A DNA stretch of 64,000 bases, from assembly GCA_021292105.1 (NCBI GenBank), contig CM037869.1:41685849-41749848 (forward strand), read 5' to 3'. Of the stretch, positions 56,654 through 64,000 are shown one piece after another (the stretch's first letter is position 1; each line of letters opens with the position of its first letter). The notes beneath the pieces were generated by a model. The model was not told the origin of the DNA. It was given only the letters and a program-made list of their open reading frames with translations, and did no database searches. Source of the DNA: Anadara kagoshimensis. Its lineage: Eukaryota; Mollusca; Bivalvia; Arcoida; Arcidae. Both the position numbers and the translations under genes were made by a program.

Positions 56654-57479
56654 AAAAAACATTGATTTGTACCCGTCGTATTGAAATTTATAGAGTTTTT
56701 TGCGATCTTGCTTTCTCCGAAATAGGCTAAATAAACAGTAATCTGTGTTGGGTCACGTTGCTATGGGGTTTTTATGGGTGACAAACTATATGTTATTTAA
56801 ATTGGTTTTGTTTTGCACAACCAAATAGCTCACAATCAGTGTTTTCGTTTATTTGTTAATACCAAACGAAAAACATTGCAGTTGAAAGGCCAGCTTCGAT
56901 TTTTTCCGTTAAACCCGCAATTTAATGTTCAGGGCGTTCAAGGGGGGTAATTCAAATTTGGTTGGCAGATTGCGCTTTGTCGTCACCTCGAAGAGTTTTT
57001 GGGTTGACGCAATAAATCATTAATTAAATGGTGTTTTTAACTTAAACTATATATATTTTTGTATTCGTTTGATAGAAAATTAATTTTTCTAGACGATTAC
57101 AACAATTAAACACTCCTTATAACTAATTAAAATGCTGAAATCATAGACATAAACTGCGGTATCGTGAAAGGTCAAAATCAAGTGGGCGGTGCATTCGGAG
57201 TTTATGCCCGGTAAATTGAATTTACAGAATCGCATCCCACACCGATTGGGTTAAAAATTATAGTCGTAATCGGTAGCATATAAATCACATATTTACAGGT
57301 ACACAGGCTGGCAAGGAGGCTGAAGGAGCATAATTATACATGTAGTTTGTTAAATTTCAGAAAGTTTGCAGAAGAGAAGTCGATATAGAAAATAACAGGA
57401 AATGTTTTCAACTGTAAATTACTTTCTTTTTAGAAATTTGAACAGTTTTGCCACTTCAAGGGTTGAAGCTAGATTTTAA

Positions 57480-57710
57480 ATGCCAAAGTTCAGTTTAGTT
57501 ATTCAGAAACAGAGCAGTATCACAGGACATGATGTTGGCAGATATTGTGGTCCAGGTTGCAAATGCACAAATTGCAAAAATCGTGTAATTAATGCAATTC
57601 TAGATTCTTTAGCTATCACTACTGTTACTGTTGTTGATGATTCTACAGCTACGAATACCATAGGCTTTTATAACATTGATGCTAATTTTGAATGTTTCTC
57701 TCCACAGTAA
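57480..57710 (+). pseudogene. CXC-type Cys-rich coding fragment
   Basis: The plus frame contains TGHDVGRYCGPGCKCTNCKN. The CGxxCxCxxCxN pattern is the zinc-binding half of CXC (tesmin/TSO1-like) modules, found in chromatin proteins and in some transposon-related proteins. A possible donor (CGT|GTAATT) follows the motif; the rest of the frame is not conserved-looking. I see no second CXC half and no start context, so it is either one exon or a fragment. Confidence 0.4.
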
Positions 57711-58979
57711 CCACAGCAGGTATGGATGTACCAGCAGAAAACATACTTGACAACACAGAAAATTCAGAAATGGATCACAAAGATTTTTGTACTACATGCA
57801 TTAGATTTACTGTTCAAACATTTCATATTTTTAAAGTTGATACATGTACATGTATTTGAGCTTTTTATAAAATTTATCACAATATAACCCATTCACTTTT
57901 ATTGTGCAAGAATCTATGTAAATATCTTTTACTGTATTTGAATTTTAGCCAAACTTTAAATCATGGATCATTGCTGCACACATCATAGCCAGTTCATACA
58001 GTCCCACAGTACCATTCTGTGTTGTGAATGATGTTATACTGGTACTACATTAAATTATTCTGTTTTAATTAATTTCTTTTTTGTTCATTTTCAAGAATAC
58101 AGAATATATGTAGTTTATTTTCATATGATTTTATGATACATCATACATGTATAATGTATTTATTTCAGATGATTTTCAAATTACCAATACCTATACAGTT
58201 TAGTTTCAGATTATTTATTCCTACAAGTTACTTTTTAGGATACCCTTTTTAGTTCATTTTATTTGAAGATAACCTTTTTTATATTTATTGACAGGTGAGA
58301 TGCATATTTCAAATTTTATTTACAGATTTGCCAACATTATATTTTCAGATTATTCATAGATAACTTTTTTATTTGTAGATTAAATATTATTAATGCTATT
58401 GCTATGCTAAAAACATTAGTACTTACATTGAATATTATAATGACTATGTTTGGGTTTTTTTATTGCAGATAACACTACATGGTCAACACACAGTACAATT
58501 TCAATAAAAATGTATAGCTTGAATATTAAAACTATCATTACTTTAAGAAAAATAAATGTTAACTTGACATAATAAATGCATAATTATTTTTGTGCATTAC
58601 ACTGGGACCTGTCCAGCATAACCTCTGAAATGTTGGTAGGGACATGGCCTCTTACTGTACAGATTTGAATCTCATTCAGGACAGTTTTTTGTGTGAGAAA
58701 GTTGGTCATTTTGTTGTGGAATGCTGTTGGTTTTCTTTGGGCTCTACAGTTTCGAATTCCTCCCCATCTCTAAATATGTTTGATAGTGAAAAAATCTTGA
58801 CTTTTACTCTACTCCTTAGCTGCAAAAAAGTATATCAGCAGCACTTGATCTGTGAAAAAAAACTACAGAGACTACAGATTAAACTGTTACACCCAGTAAA
58901 ACTGACCTGACCACCTTGAAAGAGATTTTAATTTCTAATTATTAACTTAGGATGTGGAAACAATATTTCTTCCTTTTCC

Positions 58980-59115
58980 ACTGTCATGTGTTGATTTTGA
59001 ATTTTTATTTAAATACAGCATTCAATATCAGCACATGGCAACTTGTTGTCATGTGCTGATTTTGAATTCATTATTTTAATAAAAATTCAAAATCAGCACA
59101 TGACACCACTGAAAA
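58980..59115. repeat. Short inverted repeat around GTCATGTGCTGATTTTGAATT
   Basis: CTGTCATGTGTTGATTTTGA at 58980 and GTCATGTGCTGATTTTGAAT at 59049 lie in one orientation. AATTCAAAATCAGCACATGA at ~59085 is inverted. It is a three-copy palindromic cluster, perhaps a tiny MITE with an internal duplication. Confidence 0.6.
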
Positions 59116-59342
59116 AAAATTATATAACTTTCCTGTGTATCAAATTTGGAGAAATATTTCCCATGGAAAAAAAATTATTTGATTAAAATTTATATGTATA
59201 ATGAAGCTAATTTTTTACATAGATTGTAATTGCCATTAGATATTGCAAAATAATTGTAACAGTTGAAATTGCACCCTAATAAAACAGATGATCTACAGGA
59301 ATTATTAAGAACATTTTTGCATATGTTACTAATTTACGTTGA

Positions 59343-59343
<1 letters not shown>

Positions 59344-59370
<27 letters not shown>
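59344..59370. repeat. Poly-T tract
   Basis: About 26 consecutive T; it could be the reverse poly-A tail of a retroposed sequence. Confidence 0.8.
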
Positions 59371-59376
<6 letters not shown>

Positions 59377-59499
59377 CCCTACATTAAAATGAATATCAAT
59401 CAATAAAACAGTAAAATCACTTCATTCTTATTCGAATACATGCAACAGACAGTGTAAACAAGGGAGATAATCATCATACGAAAAACAAAACATAACAAA

Positions 59500-59885
59500 G
59501 GCAACACCTGCTGATTTCTTAACTGACAGAATCGCATCCCACATCGATTTCGGACAGGTCTTTCATATGAATGTGTTCAGAAATGAATATATTTCCAGAA
59601 TTAATTTATTAGAACCCGTCATTTGTCCTAATATTTAATAATTTCTGTCTGAAGCACGAATGTCGGCCGACAGACGTGAGCCAAAACCCGCAAAAGGAGC
59701 CTCACCTGCCGTTTTCTCAACTGACAGAATCGCATCCCACACCGATTTCGGACATGTCTTTCATATGAATGTGTTCTGAAATGAATATATTTTCAGAATT
59801 TAATTTTTAAAACCCATCATTTGTCCCTATATTTTAATAAATTGTGTCTGAAGCACTAATGTCGGCCGACAGCTGTGAAGTAACC
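59500..59885. repeat. Tandem pair of ~206-bp units
   Basis: ACTGACAGAATCGCATCCCA at 59521 and 59727 begins two aligned units. They share TCTTTCATATGAATGTGTTC, CATTTGTCC and TGTCGGCCGACAG. Confidence 0.8.
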
Positions 59886-60950
59886 CCCACTTTCAAGACG
59901 TATTTCTCGTAATTTTCTGTATATATTTGATTCTTTTTTAGATATATTAAAGGGAAAAATATCTGTTGTTAAAAATATTTGGTCATTTCAAGTAATAACG
60001 ATCCCATTTAATAGTATACTTAAATTTTCGAGACCTACTTCCATTTCCGATCGCGTACCAAAATTTAAACTGAAAGTCAGGTGACTAAAGTGATTAAAAA
60101 TTATTCATATTGGAAGCTGGCCTTTCAACTGATTGAGTTCATAATAATACCCATTGTTGGTAATTTCTTACGTAAGGAATGAGGCTTTTTTCATGTTTCA
60201 TGATTTTAATGCAAATTTATGAAAAAAGTAGCTTGACGACCCCTATTTTTTGATTTCGAAAATCAAACTTAAATATTCTTAAGCATGTATATGTGAAAAT
60301 TAGGGGTCCTATTTAACTTAATTTTTTAAAAAATCTACAAATTAACAAAAGGGTGTTACTTTAAGTTTTCCAGACTTGATAGGTGGCGCTGTAGAAAAAT
60401 ACCAAGTGACCGAAAGTAAAATTCTATTGGTCCAAATAGTCTTCATGACATAATAGTTAATTTAAATGCAAGAGACTTTAGGTTTCTAAGCACGACCCCC
60501 CAAAAAATAAAGCTTATCTGTTGATAACAGTAGTTATATTTTGATAATGGCCACTAGGTGGTGCTTCAGAACTTCTTAAGCAAGTCGAATACCTGCCCTG
60601 AAATTTTGGCATGTTAAATGGTTTATGCCCATGTACAACATATCAAAATTTCAATATGTGTTTTAGGCGATTTGTAAAGTATGGAACTACCTTAAGACTG
60701 GAGAGCCGTAAGATTCTTAATTCCTTCATGTTTCATTATACTATTCAACTTTCTCAAATGTTAATGTAAACGAAATTAATTTGGCGTGTATTTATTTTCG
60801 ATGTATAAGAAATTTAGTCATATCCGCGTGATCAAATCAATGTATTTTCTAAATATGCAACGCAACACAGTTAGCGTTATGTAATTTTCTCTCAGTAATA
60901 ATTTTTCGCGAAAAACAAACGTTTGCAAAATATGTATATATACCACTTAC

Positions 60951-61063
60951 CATTATTCCAAAGAACTCACTTTGTTGACATTCTCTATCACAGATTCCGG
61001 GCGTCAAGTAAGATTGTGTCGTGTGCAGTTCATTCAATGAATTGTTAACCCAAGTGTAACAGC
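60951..61063 (-). CDS. Receptor exon: first half of WSC domain
   Basis: A 113-nt exon between TTTACACACAG and GTAAGTGG. It encodes CYTWVNNSLNELHTTQSYLT then PGICDRECQQSEFFGIM. This is the WSC start: GCY..., then C...C......FfGi. A Gly split with the previous exon gives the usual GCY. It ends in phase 0, as required by the second WSC exon at 54695-54833. Confidence 0.85.
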
Positions 61064-61284
61064 CTGTGTGTAAATAAATGCATGTATTTGAAATATGAAG
61101 CCTTTGTCTACGTAAGATTAACGTGATCTAGTGTCTATCTAATTCTGTGTTCCTATTAAAATATGTTCTAGCTTTCTACAGTGAGAATTATCATAGGTTT
61201 TGTATCAACATCACAAAATCTTAACCACTATTGCCTGTAATAGGATTAAAAAGAAAATAGAAATTAAGTAATGGTGCTTTGTGT

Positions 61285-61400
61285 CACAGTCATAATTGTT
61301 TCACTTATATTAAGGCGGTATAAATGCAAAGATGGTAGATGGATCCGGAGTACCCGGAGAAAACCAACTAATTTCGGCAGGCGAACGGACGAATATTCTT
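61285..61400 (+). mobile_element. SINE of the CAAGATTATTTCAC family, copy 5
   Basis: CATAATTGTTTCACTTATAT and GGATCCGGAGTACCCGGAGA with AAACCAAC are the best-preserved core blocks of the family. It lies in a receptor intron. Confidence 0.65.
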
Positions 61401-61547
61401 GCACTAGGATCTGTCATATAAGAATTAAATACTATGCTCACAGAGACAATGTCATCCGTGATTTAGACTTATATATTAATATTACCGTGTACAAATAAAA
61501 CGTGTTTTATTCGTTTTATCCATTGATAAGTAATGCAAGGTTAGTAC

Positions 61548-61742
61548 CGTATATTTCCATCCAGTTAGACAGATAATTATACATGTATTTATCAATCCAA
61601 TATTCTTTATAATTTCCATTACAGGAATTCAGTTCGATGATATGGCTTGCATTCAGTAGCTTCTGACTAGAATTTTCACAGTCGCTCCTTGCATCTAACC
61701 ATGATTTCTCATCAGTATGAATGGTGATTCTTTTGCAAAAAT
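61548..61742 (-). CDS. Receptor exon: N-terminal lectin-like module
   Basis: A 195-nt exon. The acceptor (TTTTTAATTGTAG) has a long pyrimidine tract; the donor is ACG|GTACTA. It encodes FCKRITIHTDEKSWLDARSD, then CENSSQKLLNASHIIELNSC and EYWIDKYMYNYLSNW. SWLDARSDC....LL and the EYWI block are the first half of a C-type lectin-like domain. The second half is replaced by the WSC domain in the next exon, so the module is truncated or atypical. The frame stays open upstream to an ATG at 61813-61815 with a hydrophobic stretch, but the strong acceptor makes a separate signal-peptide exon more likely. Confidence 0.8.
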
Positions 61743-61749
61743 CTACAAT

Positions 61750-62011
61750 TAAAAAGGAGGATAAAGCAGCTTTTGCAGTCATATTGACTGTTAATGCAAT
61801 TCTAAAATAGTTCATTTGTTATGGAAAATATACGTTATCGATTATAAATTACATAATTCTATATAAATCTTTATTTCTGATGAAAAAATACCCATTTAAT
61901 TCTTTTGGGTCATTTTCCTTAAATAAATGTTTGAGAAAGAATTGAGTATAACTGGCTAAATTTTAATGTTCATAAACACAAACATACCAGTACAAATCAC
62001 AATCCACAAAT

Positions 62012-62046
<35 letters not shown>

Positions 62047-62980
62047 CGAGCTTCCACCCACCACCATGGAGGCGTTGCCGGATGCTATGGGAGAATAAAA
62101 CTTCCCGTCTAGCTACCTTCATGCGTACTTCAAGTTTGCAGTTATACTCACTGTTAAACATCAGCATTTAGTTACAAATGGGTTTCCCTTTTAATATGTT
62201 GTTTTTTTGGTTACGAATTATTTGTCATTATTCTATATTTAGTTGTAAGGAGGTTGTGCGCTATGGGCCATTTTTGGCCCCATATCAGAATTTAGTGAAT
62301 TTTCTGTAGAATGCAGTCTGAGATTTAGTCTTTATAAAAACATAAAAAATTTAGTGTTTTCATGTTGCTTAGCAACGGTCCATGGAAACTGACCTTCAGA
62401 AATCTTAATTTTGCACATTTTGTATTGTGAATTGGGCATATTATAGCAGATGTTACATCGTTCTTAAATGTTTGTGCAAATAACATGTCCATATTACTAT
62501 ATTTGACAATTGAAGTAAATGTGAAGTTTGAGAACTTAAAATATTAGAATATTTGTTACCATGGCAACAATATATCCCCATAGCAACGGTCGACTTAATA
62601 TGCACTCCTTGATGGATGCATCTGTGCCCATAACAACGAATGCTAAAATAGTTCGTAGATGCTCAATAATTGTGTAGTATTCTTATATTTGAGTATTTAC
62701 TGAGATTCCAGAATTGTGTTAGAAATATGTAAATGTTGTAAAATGCTGTAAGAAATATCTTCAAAGTTTACTACACGTTTTATTTTTGCAAAAATCTCTG
62801 AAAATTACCAATGTAGGTTCCACGTAACATAAGCTAGTTTTACTTTTAACTTTTTTAAAAATGACTGTTAAATACTAATAAGTGGAATTACTAGTATTAG
62901 AACTCTATAATTACGCCTTCTAATGGCCATCTGGGATCACAAAGGTACCAACAGCACATGATTACGAATCACTGTCTCTC
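61750..62980. other. Upstream region; first receptor exon not found
   Basis: Contains a ~34-bp poly-A run (about 62012-62045) and GGTTGTGCGCTATGGGCCAT / TAGCAACGGTC repeats at 62250-62600. No convincing signal-peptide exon could be identified. Confidence 0.5.
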
Positions 62981-64000
62981 AGTGGTTGCAACTTGGTTCG
63001 GTTTTTAATGTGTATGTTTGCAGATGTTCACTTGTTTTCTCTCAATCAGTTTTTATGGTATATCAAACTGGACAACCTAGACACCTCCGTTTAATAATCT
63101 TGACAGGGATGTTAAACACTAACCACTTAAAAACTCTACACCTTAGAACTCTATGCATTCAAAATTTTGGGTTGTTTGTATGTAAATTAAGTAGGACATC
63201 TAAGACAGAGTGCTTTAAAAGCCACTGGTAGCCATTGGGCCCTTACGGTGCATATCCTACTTTGGAAGATTTATAATCATTAAACCGCATATGTGTTATC
63301 ATGTCTTGTGGGCTTTTTTCTTGTGGCTTTTGTTTTCTGTTTCTTTCTTTCCATGTCCTTTTTTCAGCTCAAGCTTTATTTATCATTCTAGTCCAATTCA
63401 GTGTGTAAAGTTGCATTGTACACCTTGTATTGGTGGGTAAAAATCACTTTCACAAGTATCAATTATAAATCATATTTAAGGAAAAATAAAAACAAACAAT
63501 GTTATTATAAGCAATTAATTTATGTGACTAGTGATATCATCAATTTAAAACAGAGCTGAAAGAACACTAGAATTCGTATGTACCTAACTAAATAACACTA
63601 TGTACATAAAGTGTGGTGGCTAGGTCTTGCTCCAATTTATGACATCATCTGATTTAGATTAATATTTGAACAAGGTTTGGAAATTGCCAACAATGAAAAA
63701 GATAAATAACTTTAACAATTAGAATCATATCAATTAGGTACAAACTTTTAAAGTATACTTTTTTTTAGGGGGGTGGGGTTGTTCATTCGTTCGTTGTAAA
63801 TGAACTGTTTGATAGTCTTTGTATTACAAATAAAGCATTACATGAGCTTTAATTCACTCCCCGATATTTAGAATAGTTTAAACACCAAACGTGCCTTTAT
63901 GAATATGTCCGTACAACTAAAAGAGATCTGGGGAGATTCTAACTGGACCCAGAAATTTTTCAAATCTTCATTCATGCGTGTTACAGATAGTCAAAAACAA
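62981..64000. other. No gene recognised
   Basis: The 81-residue plus frame at 62986-63231 overlaps text such as CTTGACAGGGATGTTAAACAC, which looks like a dispersed repeat. Nothing else is supported. Confidence 0.4.

Larger units (their letters stand above)
56879..60131. mobile_element. Possible ~3.25 kb element with CAGTTGAAAGGCCAGCTTC ends
   Basis: CAGTTGAAAGGCCAGCTTC at 56879 reappears inverted at 60113-60131, making ~19-bp terminal inverted repeats. Inside are a Cys-rich coding fragment (57480-57710), a copy of ACAGAATCGCATCCCACACC near 57225, and a tandem pair of ~206-bp units (59500-59880) with that same block. No full transposase is readable. Chance pairing of two repeat copies is an alternative. 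Confidence 0.45.
4852..61742 (-). other. Gene model: lectin-like/WSC transmembrane receptor, nine exons
   Basis: This model links nine minus-strand exons: 61548-61742, 60951-61063, 54695-54833, 54011-54130, 10516-10653, 9922-10026, 8041-8199, 7252-7330 and 4852-5203. Each has AG/GT borders, and the phase matches at all eight joins. In order they encode a lectin-like N-terminal module, a WSC domain, a Cys-rich module, a second lectin-like module, a Ser/Thr stalk, one transmembrane helix and a tyrosine-motif tail. The exon with the start codon and signal peptide was not found and should lie above 61.75 kb. The 54011-to-10653 join spans about 43 kb with other genes inside. Phase-1 introns are common in modular ectodomains, so a chance match is possible; the alternative is two neighbouring paralogues, each partial. 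Confidence 0.5.

Noticed and set aside
61271-61498. 75-residue plus-strand ORF
   Set aside because: It overlaps a SINE core (GGAGTACCCGGAGA) and has no independent support.

Overview
The window looks like bivalve mollusc nuclear DNA. It is AT-rich and intron-rich, with GT..AG introns and no operons. It is full of tRNA-derived SINEs, small inverted-repeat elements, a decayed Ty3/Gypsy element, satellites, and dispersed repeats that start near AACAAGAGGCCC or end near GAGCTAAAA, which I associate with bivalve genomes. The species cannot be named from sequence alone. Almost every convincing coding exon is on the minus strand. Most are short exons joined here by splice-site and phase matching, not single long reading frames.

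Layout. 0-1.9 kb: repeats and one tyrosinase-type exon that runs into a stop. 4.85-10.65 kb: five exons of a membrane receptor (lectin-like module end, Ser/Thr-rich stalk, transmembrane helix, and a tail with repeated YxNV/YxxI tyrosine motifs). 11.6-17.5 kb: an inactive Ty3/Gypsy retrotransposon with ~92-bp LTRs and a nested inverted-repeat insertion. 18.9-20.8 kb: a 24-bp minisatellite with a ~125-bp higher-order period. 20.9-26 kb: SINEs. 24.0-34.2 kb: a multi-exon gene with an octapeptide array, zinc fingers, a tyrosine-recombinase domain and a SANT/Myb-like C-terminus. 40.2-45.8 kb: a SET-domain gene (KMT5A/SET8 type) followed by linker and SAP-like exons on the same strand. 46.2-49.9 kb: a composite repeat with ~145-bp and ~312-bp tandem arrays. 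50-53 kb: a hairpin element and dispersed repeats. 54.0-61.7 kb: four more minus-strand exons (lectin-like module start, WSC domain, Cys-rich module) that join in phase to the receptor exons at 10.65 kb. 56.1-60.1 kb: fold-back and terminal-inverted-repeat elements inside these introns.

Interpretation. The nine receptor exons can be read as one type I receptor gene of about 57 kb. Its ~43 kb intron would hold, on the same strand, the SET exons and the recombinase exons. Those two sets may themselves be one SET / zinc-finger / tyrosine-recombinase / SANT gene. Phase agreement supports both models but does not prove them; transcripts would decide. The most unusual content is (i) the Grb2/ITIM-like receptor tail coupled to a WSC and lectin ectodomain, (ii) the SET plus recombinase gene with a ~110-copy, 24-bp coding minisatellite that carries two frame shifts, and (iii) the nested layout.
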